Below, piece by piece: positions 34,261-42,533 of a stretch of DNA of 64,000 bases; position 1 is the first letter of the stretch; each line of letters opens with the position of its first letter. The stretch is from Shewanella woodyi ATCC 51908 (GTDB lineage: Bacteria > Pseudomonadota > Gammaproteobacteria > Enterobacterales > Shewanellaceae), in NCBI RefSeq assembly GCF_000019525.1, contig NC_010506.1, positions 2,294,001 to 2,358,000 on the forward strand, written 5' to 3'. The position numbers and the translations under genes are program-made. A model generated the notes under the pieces. It searched no databases and was not told the origin of the DNA. It saw only the letters and a program-made list of their open reading frames with translations.

Positions 34261-36450
34261 ATGTCTGTTTCAAAACTGTCTATATTAAAAAAGATTTCAC
34301 CTGTCGCGCTTGCTGTATCGAGCACGCTAGCATCTGGCTACGCTGTTGCATCTGAGCTAAATCAAACACCTGATACGCGTGATGAGATGGAAGTGATTGT
34401 AGTCACTTCCGATTTTCGTGGCACTGAGCTTGAGAAGATGCCTTCGAGTATTACCGTTATCGATCAGCAGCAGATCGAAGATGAAGGTGCTCAACATTTC
34501 GAAGATATCCTAAACTCCATCGCAAACTTCAACTGGTCAGGAGGAAGCTCAAGACCAAAATACTTCCAAATACGTGGTGTTGGAGAGCAGGAGGAGTACC
34601 AAGGGGCGCCTAACTCCTCAGTCGGTTATATTATTGATGATATTGATATGTCGGGTTTAGGCATGATATCGAGCATGTACGACCTGCAGCAAGTAGAGGT
34701 GCTTCGTGGGCCGCAAGGGACACGTTATGGGGCGAATGCACTTGCGGGACTTATCTACCTTAAGAGTAATGATCCTACTGATGTGTTTGAGCATGGAGCC
34801 GAAGTCTCTGTAGGCGATGATGCATTAACGACATTTAGTGGCTTTAGTTCTGGTCCGTTAACAGACTCTGGCAAACTCCTGTATCGAGTGTCACTGCAAC
34901 AGCATAAGCAAAACGGTTATCAAGATAACCTCTATCTTGGGCGTGATGATACCAATGCCCGTGATGAATTTACTGGCCGTGCAAAATTGCGCTGGTACGC
35001 AACTGATGATTTAGAGATAGATTTGACCTTGCTGCACGCTGATTTTGATAACGGTTATGATGCTTGGACCTTAGATAATAATGGTTTCGATACGTTAACT
35101 GATGCGCCTGGTGTGGACAAACAGCGAACCTCTGGCAGCTCGCTCAAATTCACTTATACAGGGGCTGATGCATTTGATTTAGTCTCTTTGACCTCCTATG
35201 CGAGCTCTCAAACTCACCATAATTATGACGGTGACTGGGCCAACCCAGATTATTGGGCTGGCTTAGATTGTGGCGGCGAGCCTTGTCAGTATGATTACAC
35301 TTGGGATAAGAGAGGAGAGCGTAACACTGTTAGCCAAGAGTTTAGACTCAGCTCCACAGAAGCCGGGCGTATTTTTGCTGGGAGCACTGATTGGTTGCTC
35401 GGCGTTTATGGTATGAATCTCGATGAAAATAATGAAGTTACCTCTTTTTATAACGGCTGGGCTGACGAGCATGTTATTTCAGATTTTAATGCAAGAAACT
35501 ATGCAGTTTTTGGTCAAATAGACTCAGATTTAGGTAATGGCTATTCATTTTCAACAGGATTGAGAGTCGAAGAGCGAGAGGCGCAATATGATGAAGATCG
35601 CCTTGTAGATGGGGAGATGAAAAGCTCAAGCTTTAATCCTGATGAGACTATGTGGGGCGGTCATATTGCCTTGAGTAAGACGCTCAGTAATACACAGGAG
35701 ACATACATTAGGATTGCTCGTGGCTATAAAGCAGGCGGCTTTAATATGGCTTTGCCTGAGCAACTAGCGGATAAAACTGAGTATGACTCTGAGACTCTCT
35801 ATAACTATGAAATTGGGTTGAAATCTATCTGGCTTGATGGTGACATCAATACAAATTTCTCCGTTTTCTATATGGATAGACAAGATCAGCAAGTTGCAGC
35901 ATCTCAGCAAGCCGTAGAAGATAGTCAACGTTTTTACCTCTATACCGAAAATGCAGGTAGTTCAAGTAACTATGGTGCTGAACTGGATGGCACTTGGTAT
36001 GCAACAGATAACTTGAAGTTATATGCAAGCCTTGGCTGGTTAGAAACCGAATATGGTGACTATTCATATCAGGACAAATATGGCGGCACGGTTGATTTAA
36101 GTGGCCGAGAACTGGCTCACTCACCTAAGTTTACCTATAGCGCTGGGGCGACGTATCGCACCGATTCTGGCTGGTTTGCAAATTTAACCACGAGCGGTAA
36201 GAGTGAGTTTTACTACTCAGACAGCAATGAGTCTACATCTGAAGCCTATACCATCTTCAATGCTCGTATGGGTTATGAGACAGAGCTTTGGTCTGCTTAT
36301 CTTTGGGGACGCAACCTGTTTGATGAGAAATATGGTACACGAGGCTTCTATTTTGGTAATGAGCCCGATCAAGATTGGGCTGATAAACAATATATCCGTT
36401 ATGGCGATCCTCGTCAGCTCGGATTAACCTTTAGTATTAAGTTTATCTAG
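34261..36450 (+). CDS. TonB-dependent outer-membrane receptor, predicted thiamine uptake
   Basis: A 729-residue TonB-dependent receptor. After a signal peptide (to about residue 30) comes a TonB box (EMEVIVVTS), the plug domain (PSSITVIDQQQIEDEG, IRGVGEQ, VEVLRGPQGTRYGANALAG) and a 22-strand-type barrel ending LGLTFSIKFI. The TPP riboswitch directly upstream and the downstream PnuT-like and thiamine-binding genes point to thiamine or a precursor as ligand. That assignment is inferred from regulation; the sequence alone shows only the receptor class. The terminal residue is Ile, not the usual Phe. Confidence 0.9.
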   Translation: MSVSKLSILKKISPVALAVSSTLASGYAVASELNQTPDTRDEMEVIVVTSDFRGTELEKMPSSITVIDQQQIEDEGAQHFEDILNSIANFNWSGGSSRPKYFQIRGVGEQEEYQGAPNSSVGYIIDDIDMSGLGMISSMYDLQQVEVLRGPQGTRYGANALAGLIYLKSNDPTDVFEHGAEVSVGDDALTTFSGFSSGPLTDSGKLLYRVSLQQHKQNGYQDNLYLGRDDTNARDEFTGRAKLRWYATDDLEIDLTLLHADFDNGYDAWTLDNNGFDTLTDAPGVDKQRTSGSSLKFTYTGADAFDLVSLTSYASSQTHHNYDGDWANPDYWAGLDCGGEPCQYDYTWDKRGERNTVSQEFRLSSTEAGRIFAGSTDWLLGVYGMNLDENNEVTSFYNGWADEHVISDFNARNYAVFGQIDSDLGNGYSFSTGLRVEEREAQYDEDRLVDGEMKSSSFNPDETMWGGHIALSKTLSNTQETYIRIARGYKAGGFNMALPEQLADKTEYDSETLYNYEIGLKSIWLDGDINTNFSVFYMDRQDQQVAASQQAVEDSQRFYLYTENAGSSSNYGAELDGTWYATDNLKLYASLGWLETEYGDYSYQDKYGGTVDLSGRELAHSPKFTYSAGATYRTDSGWFANLTTSGKSEFYYSDSNESTSEAYTIFNARMGYETELWSAYLWGRNLFDEKYGTRGFYFGNEPDQDWADKQYIRYGDPRQLGLTFSIKFI

Positions 36451-36460
36451 TTAAAGTACT

Positions 36461-36476
36461 GCCGGAAATTTCCGGC
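36461..36476. terminator. Short palindrome after the TonB receptor gene
   Basis: GCCGGAAATTTCCGGC is a perfect 16-base palindrome 10 bases after the stop, followed by TTAATT. It may be a partial terminator that lowers expression of the downstream genes, or a transcript-stabilising hairpin. Confidence 0.4.
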
Positions 36477-36556
36477 TTAATTATCTAAATGTTTAAAAGT
36501 TCAATGTTCACTCATTTAATTTTAGCCGTACATTAAGTGCGGCTTGGGGTCATAAA

Positions 36557-36817
36557 ATGAAATTAACCGCTGAAATTAGCTGCTACCCGTTACAAGACAA
36601 CTACTTGGATCCTATTCGCTGGTTCATTGGCCGTGTCGATAGCTATAAAAATATCGAGCGTAAAACGAATGCGATGGCGACTCAGGTGTGTGGTGAGTAT
36701 CGTGAGGTGATGGATATGCTAGCAACAGAGATGGAGGCAGCCCATAAGAAGTGGGGCAAAGCTGTCTTTGTGTGTAAGTTTATTGGTGGTGAGCTTAATC
36801 TCTCCCATAGCGAGTAG
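36557..36817 (+). CDS. Small YkoF/MTH1187-like thiamine-binding protein
   Basis: An 86-residue protein starting MKLTAEISCYPLQDNY and ending CKFIGGELNL. This is the beta-alpha-beta pattern of the Thiamine_BP (MTH1187/YkoF) family, which binds thiamine or its pyrimidine half. No signal peptide is seen, so it should be cytoplasmic. It lies between the riboswitch-controlled receptor and the PnuT-like permease, which supports the call. Recognition is by overall pattern, not by a unique motif. Confidence 0.72.
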   Translation: MKLTAEISCYPLQDNYLDPIRWFIGRVDSYKNIERKTNAMATQVCGEYREVMDMLATEMEAAHKKWGKAVFVCKFIGGELNLSHSE

Positions 36818-36951
36818 CTGAGCAGTATAGATGTTTGCTATTTTTTGATAGGCAGTTAGTTGCTTTTTAAGTGATGAAGCATGCTTGAAGTTGAGCTCAT
36901 ATTCAGGACGTGGATATGAGCTTTTAAGTTTTACCATTGAGTGAGAGAGTC

Positions 36952-37590
36952 ATGACAGACTTTTGGTCAGCATTATTAAATACTTTTACCGGAGCCTTAT
37001 CTGAAGCGAATGCGTTAACCGCTTGGGAAGGCGTGGCCGTTATCTTAGCGGCGGCCTATTTACTGCTGGCGATGAAGGGCAGTATCTGGTGCTGGTTTGC
37101 GGCTTTTGCGAGTACAGCTATCTACACGGCACTTTTTTGGAAGGTGTCATTGCTAATGGAGTCAGTGTTGAATGTCTACTACATGGCGATGGCAATATAT
37201 GGTTTTCAGCAGTGGTCTAAAGGAAAGCGTGATGATACGGGCGGTGTCATTTCATGGAGCTTTAACCGTCACCTTAAGATAATTGTAGTGACAGCTGGCG
37301 TCTCACTTTTGATGGGGTATCTGATGGCTAATTTTACTAGTGCTTCTTTCCCTTACTTAGATGCTGCGACAACCTGCTATGCTGTTATGACAACCTACTT
37401 AGTGGCGAAGAAAGTGCTTGAGAACTGGCTTTACTGGGTCGTTATCGATCTGGTTTCCATCTATCTCTATCTTCAAAAAGGGTTAATGCTTACCTCTTTA
37501 CTGTTTATTCTGTATGTGGGGATGGCCATTGGCGGATATTTTCTGTGGCGATCCACCATGAGAGAGCAAGATATGGCGACAGTCAGTTAA
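36952..37590 (+). CDS. pnuT: PnuC-family permease, predicted thiamine transporter (PnuT)
   Basis: A 212-residue membrane protein with about 6-7 spans and the PnuC pattern (WEGVAVILAAAYLLLA, then ESVLNVYYMAMAIYGFQQW, and a C-terminal span near WLYWVVIDLVSIYLYLQKG). PnuC proteins carry nicotinamide riboside; the PnuT branch carries thiamine. The neighbouring thiamine-binding protein, kinase and riboswitch favour PnuT. The ATG at 36952 has GAGAGAG upstream; the frame opens earlier at a TTG (36937). Facilitated entry would be driven by phosphorylation by the downstream kinase. Confidence 0.85.
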   Translation: MTDFWSALLNTFTGALSEANALTAWEGVAVILAAAYLLLAMKGSIWCWFAAFASTAIYTALFWKVSLLMESVLNVYYMAMAIYGFQQWSKGKRDDTGGVISWSFNRHLKIIVVTAGVSLLMGYLMANFTSASFPYLDAATTCYAVMTTYLVAKKVLENWLYWVVIDLVSIYLYLQKGLMLTSLLFILYVGMAIGGYFLWRSTMREQDMATVS

Positions 37591-37615
37591 CAACCTTAAT
37601 GAAATTGATAACTCT

Positions 37616-38665
37616 ATGGATCAAGCTGAAGCGTTAATGAAAAGGTTACCTGTGATTGTGATTAAAGAGCTTGAGCAACTTGGGCTGATATTTGGTAGCA
37701 ATCATGAAAGTGACAAAGCAGGCTCTAGCACGCTTGAGGCGCTAAAGCTTACTCACGGGCTGAGTAATCAAAATTACTTGATTGATAATGGTCAACATAA
37801 ATGGGTACTACGTTGTAACTCATCGGCAAGTGATCAATTGTGCAATCGTAGAGCTGAAGTGAGAAACTGGCGTTTAGCCGCAGAGGCCGGTATCGCACCT
37901 GCATTGCTCTATGTTAGCACTGATCACTCCTTTTATCTTAGTGAGTATATTGATGAGGAACCCACTAAGCGGTGGGCTAACATGCTTAGCGCTGAAACAG
38001 CTCATCCTGTTATCCATGATACAGCAATTTGGCCTGATGCTGACAAACAACTTTTATTGCTGCTACAGGGGTTTACATCTCTAGATACTCCCGAAAATAT
38101 CACAGACAACCCAGAGCAGTGGCGGCTTTACTTTAAACGATTAAGTGAAATCGAGGCTTGCATTGTGAGTGAAGCAAGCTCTGGGGAGAATGCACAATGG
38201 TGTACTCACTTTAAGCAGTTATCAAGCTTAGAGAGCAAGATATCCCAATGGCTTCATGAGTTGAGTGATTGCGCGCTAGGGTTGCAGTATAGCCATAGGG
38301 ATCTCAATCCTCATAACCTGCTTTGTAAAGATGGCACTCTGTATTGCATTGATTTTGAGTACGCTTGCGGTTCACATCCGTTATTTGATCTTGCTAGTGT
38401 GTTATCAACTCATAAATTATCGACCCCGCAGCGACAGCGATTGATCGATGCTTATCTCTTAAATCATCCTAAATTGACCTCTGATGCAAAAGCGGCGTTA
38501 CCTGCGGCGATAAATATTTATTGGGTTTTTGCAGCATCGTGGTCACTCTTGATGGCGTCGGATAATTCAGCTAACTCAGATATGAAAAATTTAAGTAATA
38601 GTAATCCACATCAGGCGCAAGAATACCTAAACTGCTTTGAGCAATTTTTCTCTTTAATCGATTAA
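37616..38665 (+). CDS. APH-fold kinase, probable thiamine kinase (ThiK-like)
   Basis: A 349-residue aminoglycoside phosphotransferase/choline kinase fold protein. It has GLSNQNYLI in the ATP loop region, the catalytic YSHRDLNPHNLL (HxDxxxxN) and the metal aspartate IDFEYACG. E. coli ThiK (YcfN) has the same fold and lies near hinT and ycfL. Here the gene ends the TPP-riboswitch locus, so phosphorylation of imported thiamine is the likely role, while choline or another alcohol is possible. It starts 25 bases after pnuT with no strong ribosome site; an alternative ATG lies at 37637. The N-terminal part is longer than in ThiK. Confidence 0.8.
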   Translation: MDQAEALMKRLPVIVIKELEQLGLIFGSNHESDKAGSSTLEALKLTHGLSNQNYLIDNGQHKWVLRCNSSASDQLCNRRAEVRNWRLAAEAGIAPALLYVSTDHSFYLSEYIDEEPTKRWANMLSAETAHPVIHDTAIWPDADKQLLLLLQGFTSLDTPENITDNPEQWRLYFKRLSEIEACIVSEASSGENAQWCTHFKQLSSLESKISQWLHELSDCALGLQYSHRDLNPHNLLCKDGTLYCIDFEYACGSHPLFDLASVLSTHKLSTPQRQRLIDAYLLNHPKLTSDAKAALPAAINIYWVFAASWSLLMASDNSANSDMKNLSNSNPHQAQEYLNCFEQFFSLID

Positions 38666-38792
38666 CTTACTCTGTTGTAAAACACTACAGACGCTCATGT
38701 TTTTGTAAGCGAGTTGAGCCTTTATGCTATAAAGTGATAACTGGGTGAAATAAAACTCTCTCTCTGATGGTCTATTTAACCAATAATGATTA

Positions 38793-39058
38793 ATACCAAT
38801 CAGTATAAAGATTTGATCGCTCAGCGAGAGTTTAGCGGTCCTGAGGCAAGGCAACGAGTGAAGAGCATAGTTATTCTACGGTTAAGCTCGTTAACACAGC
38901 ATCAGAACCGCTAAAACTCGCCTGTAAGGAGTGTTTTTGGCTGCCTACTTCTGCGTTGAATGAACTCATAAGGGAACAACCATTCTTTTATTCATTCGCC
39001 TTGAATTAGTTTGCCAAAAAACACTCTGAGTAGATCAACTTCTTATACTGATTGGTAT
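38793..39058. repeat. MITE-like repeat, copy 1 (266 bp)
   Basis: Ends are inverted copies ATACCAATCAGTATAA and TTATACTGATTGGTAT (16 of 16 match). Inside, AGTTTAGCGGTCCTGA and TCAGAACCGCTAAAACT form a second nested inverted pair. A second copy lies at 62127-62441. No ORF is inside. The right end stops 13 bases before the doxX start, so the element supplies the immediate 5' region of that gene. It and its flanks fill the gap from 38666 to 39071. Confidence 0.85.
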
Positions 39059-39071
39059 AAAAGGAGCGTTC

Positions 39072-39659
39072 ATGTTAGTTAACCTGTATCAAAAATTTGT
39101 AGACCTGCTTAAATACTTTGAGGGACTAGCCCCCCTTGCACTTCGGCTTTATCTTGCCCCTGTTTTGATGCAGGCTGGTTATAATAAACTTTCTCACTTT
39201 AGCGATTCAGCCGCTTGGTTTGGTAACCCTGACTGGGGGTTAGGTCTGCCTTTTCCTGAGTTGATGGTTGCATTGGCTGCTGGAACTGAGTTGATTGGAG
39301 GGGGATTATTGGTATTAGGGTTGGCTACGCGTTTGGTTTCTATTCCCTTGATGGTGACCATGTTAGTGGCTGCCTTTGCCGTTCATTGGGAGAATGGTTG
39401 GTTAGCGATTGCCGATGGGAGTTCTTGGCTAGCTAACGAGCAGGTGCTTGCAGCTGGTGATAAATTGAGCGCCGCAAAAACCTTGCTCCAAGAGAACGGC
39501 AATTATGAGTGGCTGACAAGCTCTGGAAACTTTGTTGTGTTGAATAATGGGATTGAATTTGCCATAACTTACCTGTTTATGCTGTTGGCCTTGTTATTTA
39601 TGGGAGGCGGACGTTTCACTAGCCTAGATTATTATATTGCTAAGGCTATGAATAAATAA
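39072..39659 (+). CDS. DoxX family membrane protein
   Basis: A 195-residue inner-membrane protein with about four to five spans. DoxX marks are LALRLYLAPVLMQAGYNKL and the AAGTELIGGGLLVLGLATRL span. An insertion of about 35 residues (near 115-150, NGWLAIADGSSWLANEQ) extends the loop after span 3. DoxX proteins are linked to quinone or sulfur redox and to oxidative stress, but the function here cannot be stated. AAAGGAG lies 6-12 bases before the ATG, directly at the edge of the repeat element. Confidence 0.85.
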   Translation: MLVNLYQKFVDLLKYFEGLAPLALRLYLAPVLMQAGYNKLSHFSDSAAWFGNPDWGLGLPFPELMVALAAGTELIGGGLLVLGLATRLVSIPLMVTMLVAAFAVHWENGWLAIADGSSWLANEQVLAAGDKLSAAKTLLQENGNYEWLTSSGNFVVLNNGIEFAITYLFMLLALLFMGGGRFTSLDYYIAKAMNK

Positions 39660-39700
39660 GTTGAGCTGAATAAAATTAGATTTAATGTCATAAGTTGTGT

Positions 39701-39726
39701 AAATCCCACCAATTAGGTGGGATTTT
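39701..39726 (+). terminator. Intrinsic terminator after doxX
   Basis: AAATCCCACC, loop AATTA, then GGTGGGATTTT: a 10-bp stem ending in a T run 41 bases after the doxX stop. Confidence 0.88.
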
Positions 39727-39778
39727 CTATTATCCCTATCAAAGCTTTGTTACTCTTATTGAAAATCCAATTTGATAA

Positions 39779-39804
39779 ATATCAATCAGTAAAAAGATTG
39801 GTAT
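39779..39804. repeat. Short remnant resembling the ends of the MITE-like repeat
   Basis: ATATCAATCAGTAAAAAGAT followed by TGGTAT resembles the left end of the repeat at 38793 (ATACCAATCAGTATAAAGAT, 18 of 20) and then its inverted outer end. It may be an excision footprint or a minimal element, placed just before the nitroreductase ribosome site. Confidence 0.4.
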
Positions 39805-39817
39805 CATAGGAGTAGTT

Positions 39818-40366
39818 TTGGACGCTATTGAGTTATTACTGACAAGACAGTCATGCCCACGCCTTGCAGAGCCTGGTCCAAGTGAAGCACAGCTTAATAC
39901 TATTTTAGATGCGGGTGTTAGAGTCCCTGATCATGCGGGATTAGCTCCTTGGGAGTTTATTATTGCTCAAGGTGAAGGGTTAAAAAAACTTGGTCAAGTA
40001 TTTGCCGATGCAGCTATGAGCAGTGGCGCCGATGAGGCTGCACTCGCTAAAGCCTTAGTAATGCCCCAACGAGCTCCTTTAGTGATAGTTGTGGTGGCTA
40101 AACCTGTTGAGCATGCAAAAGTACCTGAGCTTGAGCAGCATATCGCCGCAGGCTGTGCAACGATGGCGATGCAGCAGGCTGCATTTGCATCGGGTTTAGG
40201 GGCTATCTGGCGTACTGGGAGTTATGCTTTTGATCGCAACGTGCATCAAAGTTTAGGGCTTACACAAGGCGATCAGATTGTCGGCTTTTTATATGTCGGT
40301 ACACCTGTGGTCAAGGCCCCGATTAAAGCGGCTAAGAAGGGCGGTGAATTTACCCGTTATCTGTGA
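39818..40366 (+). CDS. Nitroreductase family protein (YdjA-like)
   Basis: A 182-residue FMN enzyme of the nitroreductase fold. MDAIELLLTRQSCPRLAEPG at the start and IWRTGSYAFDRNVHQSLGL later fit the short YdjA branch, which has a reduced N-terminal region. The start is TTG at 39818 with AGGAG upstream; comparison with E. coli YdjA, which begins MDALELL, supports it. It probably reduces nitro compounds or quinones with NAD(P)H; the physiological substrate is unknown. A terminator follows at 40390. Confidence 0.88.
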   Translation: MDAIELLLTRQSCPRLAEPGPSEAQLNTILDAGVRVPDHAGLAPWEFIIAQGEGLKKLGQVFADAAMSSGADEAALAKALVMPQRAPLVIVVVAKPVEHAKVPELEQHIAAGCATMAMQQAAFASGLGAIWRTGSYAFDRNVHQSLGLTQGDQIVGFLYVGTPVVKAPIKAAKKGGEFTRYL

Positions 40367-40389
40367 TCTATATTGAATCTATTTAATGT

Positions 40390-40416
40390 AAAAGCGTCCA
40401 AGTAGGACGCTTTTTT
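40390..40416. terminator. Terminator between convergent nitroreductase and ODP-like genes
   Basis: AAAAGCGTCC, loop AAGTA, then GGACGCTTTTTT: a perfect 10-bp stem with A and T runs on both sides, so it can serve both strands. Confidence 0.9.
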
Positions 40417-40424
40417 ATATTCAA

Positions 40425-41165
40425 TTAGCTATTGCTGATAGCTTGTCCCACTTCAAGCTGTTCAAACCAATCTAAAAACTGCCCAACTTGCTCTCCTTTG
40501 AATATTCTTCCGTGCTGAGGGCACATATACTCAATATCTAGTTTTCTGACTCTGGCTATCCAGTCATTCTTGGCGGCATTTGAAGGCATCCATCTTTGAT
40601 GGAAAAAACTCATCTTCTTGATATGGCTTTCAAAGTCGTCGACAAAAATACTAACATTGGGCCCCTCAAGAGCTGCGCCCACATCACCGCTCATTAATAC
40701 TCTAGTTGCCGGATCGTAAACATGAAAGTTACCGGATGCGTGCAGGTAGTGAGCTGGAATGAACTGTACCTCAGCTTGATCCAATATTAATCGGCTTCCC
40801 TCGTCTGGTAATGCCTCATAGGTGATATTGCTCATTCCAAAGTGCCTGATAAATCCCTCCCATATCCAAGGGGAGTAGAGTTTGGCTTCGGGTAAGGTTT
40901 GATCCCATAGCCCTAAGGAGGAGATGATGTCAGGATCTTGATGAGATGCAAAAAGGTGGGTGAGCTGTTCAAGGGGAATATGTTTAACAATATTTGCCAG
41001 CATAGGAGCGAACAGTTCCACACCACCAGGATCCATTAAGAGTGCTTTATGTTCTGTGACAAGCATATATTGGTTGGTATCTATTATTTTTTCAGGTTTA
41101 TCAGGATCTCGACCAAAATAAATCCATTTATGTGTTGGTGCTTCAACGAGTAGTTGACTTTTCAT
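40425..41165 (-). CDS. ODP-like metallo-beta-lactamase-fold di-iron protein (O2/iron sensor type)
   Basis: A 246-residue protein with the flavodiiron metallo-beta-lactamase fold but no flavodoxin domain. All metal-ligand segments are visible: SHQDPDI (H-x-D-x-D), PAHYLHASGNFHVYD (His), SGDVGA (Asp) and CPQHGRIF (His). In the ODP family such stand-alone proteins bind a di-iron centre that reacts with oxygen and signal to chemoreceptors. The gene lies 39 bases downstream of a gene for a small chemoreceptor-like protein on the same strand, which supports a sensor role over NO or O2 reduction. It could also be an uncharacterised hydrolase. Confidence 0.85.
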   Translation of the reverse strand: MKSQLLVEAPTHKWIYFGRDPDKPEKIIDTNQYMLVTEHKALLMDPGGVELFAPMLANIVKHIPLEQLTHLFASHQDPDIISSLGLWDQTLPEAKLYSPWIWEGFIRHFGMSNITYEALPDEGSRLILDQAEVQFIPAHYLHASGNFHVYDPATRVLMSGDVGAALEGPNVSIFVDDFESHIKKMSFFHQRWMPSNAAKNDWIARVRKLDIEYMCPQHGRIFKGEQVGQFLDWFEQLEVGQAISNS

Positions 41166-41204
41166 TAGTGCTAGCTCCCTGGCAAACTTGAGTGATTTAA
41201 AGGC

Positions 41205-41834
41205 TTAAGCGGCTTTCTTCTCTGCGGAAGTATCAAAAAGAGATATAGCATTATCGACTCTTTGACGGATCTTATTGGCGACATTGTCAACACGGTTGGC
41301 AACATCATTAAAGGTGGCTTGATTGGCGACATCGACACGGCAAGCTTCGATTCGGCATATTGAGGCGAGTATATTAGCAGTTCTCAAATTACGTTTAAGC
41401 TCATGAAGTTGAACCTCCATTTGATTAATCACCTTTTGGAAAGAGCGCTGGAGCTGAGCATATCTATCAGAGGTATGTTGAAAAGCTGGCAATATCGTTT
41501 TGGCATACTTAGCATCATGTGAATTACGCTTTGCTTTTTCAAAATGTTTCAGTGCGGAGGCTGCTCTTGCGGTTTCGGTTGCCATTTTGCTGGCTTGGTT
41601 TGCTAATAGGTTAATGTCGGTTGCTGCTTTCATGGTGTAACAGGCAAGATCATCGATAAAACCTGTTAAGGCTTTAAACCCTAAGGCTGCATTACCCACT
41701 CTCGAAGAGGCTGCCTGAGCATTACTAGCGGTAAGGTTAATCTGCTTACAGTAAGTTAATGTGTGATTTAACTCGGCGGCTACGACTGCGGCTATCACAT
41801 AATACTGACTGACTTTAGTACGTTTCCTTGACAT
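41205..41834 (-). CDS. Small soluble chemoreceptor-like protein with two degenerate MCP tips
   Basis: A 209-residue all-helical protein without membrane spans or a signal peptide. Residues 32-64 (INLTASNAQAASSRVGN, then AALGFKALTGFIDDLA) align without gaps to the MCP hairpin tip [32 protein letters not shown] at the key N, A, R, G, GF and LA positions. Residues 153-186 (ANILASICRIEACRV, then TFNDVANRVDNVA) align again. Both copies have lost several residues used for CheA/CheW contact. The ATG at 41834 is chosen because AGAGGAAG precedes it at the right distance; the frame opens at 41864. It is upstream of the ODP-like gene, probably in one operon. Confidence 0.65.
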   Translation of the reverse strand: MSRKRTKVSQYYVIAAVVAAELNHTLTYCKQINLTASNAQAASSRVGNAALGFKALTGFIDDLACYTMKAATDINLLANQASKMATETARAASALKHFEKAKRNSHDAKYAKTILPAFQHTSDRYAQLQRSFQKVINQMEVQLHELKRNLRTANILASICRIEACRVDVANQATFNDVANRVDNVANKIRQRVDNAISLFDTSAEKKAA

Positions 41835-41906
41835 AGGGTTAGCTTCCTCTGCGAGACTTAACAAAGTATAGTCTAAAAATCAGGGAGTAAAGCTTGAGAG
41901 GGGATT

Positions 41907-42413
41907 TTGATTGTATTAGAAACTGATAGGTTAAGGCTGAGGTATTTAACCTTAGGAGATGCAGCATTTATTTTAGAACTGCTTAATACTCCTGGCTTTT
42001 TAGACAATATTGGTGATAGAGGTGTGAGAGACCGCTATCAGGCTGAAACCTACCTGATTGAGGGCCCGATAGCGAGTTACCAGGAACATGGTTTTGGGTT
42101 ATATCTGGTTGAGCTGAAAAGCACGGGCGAGCGGATCGGTTTATCTGGCATTGTTAAGCGTGAAAATCTTCAATTTCCTGATTTGGGTTATGCGTTTTTG
42201 CCGCATTTTTGGGGGAAAGGTTATGCTCTTGAATCTGGAAAGGGGGTTTTATCCCATGCAAAAAAATTAGCACTATCGAATATTTTGGGCGTTGTCAGTC
42301 CGGGAAATGATGCTTCTATCGCTGTTCTAGAAAAACTCGGTATGCAGTTTGAGTGTCATCAAAAGTGGTCAGATGGAAGCGATATTTTACGGTACAACTT
42401 GCAGGTGGATTGA
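41907..42413 (+). CDS. GNAT acetyltransferase, RimJ/RimL type (1 of 3)
   Basis: A 168-residue GNAT enzyme. TDRLRLRYLTLGDAAFILEL at the start and YAFLPHFWGKGYALESGKG with the acetyl-CoA loop fit the RimJ/RimL group, as does the C-terminal NDASIAVLEKLGMQF. The start is TTG at 41907 with GAGAGGGG upstream. The acceptor is unknown; ribosomal protein, amino acid or small amine are the usual options. It is divergent from the chemoreceptor-like gene. Confidence 0.88.
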   Translation: MIVLETDRLRLRYLTLGDAAFILELLNTPGFLDNIGDRGVRDRYQAETYLIEGPIASYQEHGFGLYLVELKSTGERIGLSGIVKRENLQFPDLGYAFLPHFWGKGYALESGKGVLSHAKKLALSNILGVVSPGNDASIAVLEKLGMQFECHQKWSDGSDILRYNLQVD

Positions 42414-42533
42414 TTTTATTTGGTAAGGTTTTTACCATATCGTTGAGTTTGAAAGTAATACCAATCAGGATACGTTGTCATCAATTGTTCATCGCACGCA
42501 TATTATAATAAAAATAGTAGCAGGGAGAGAGAT

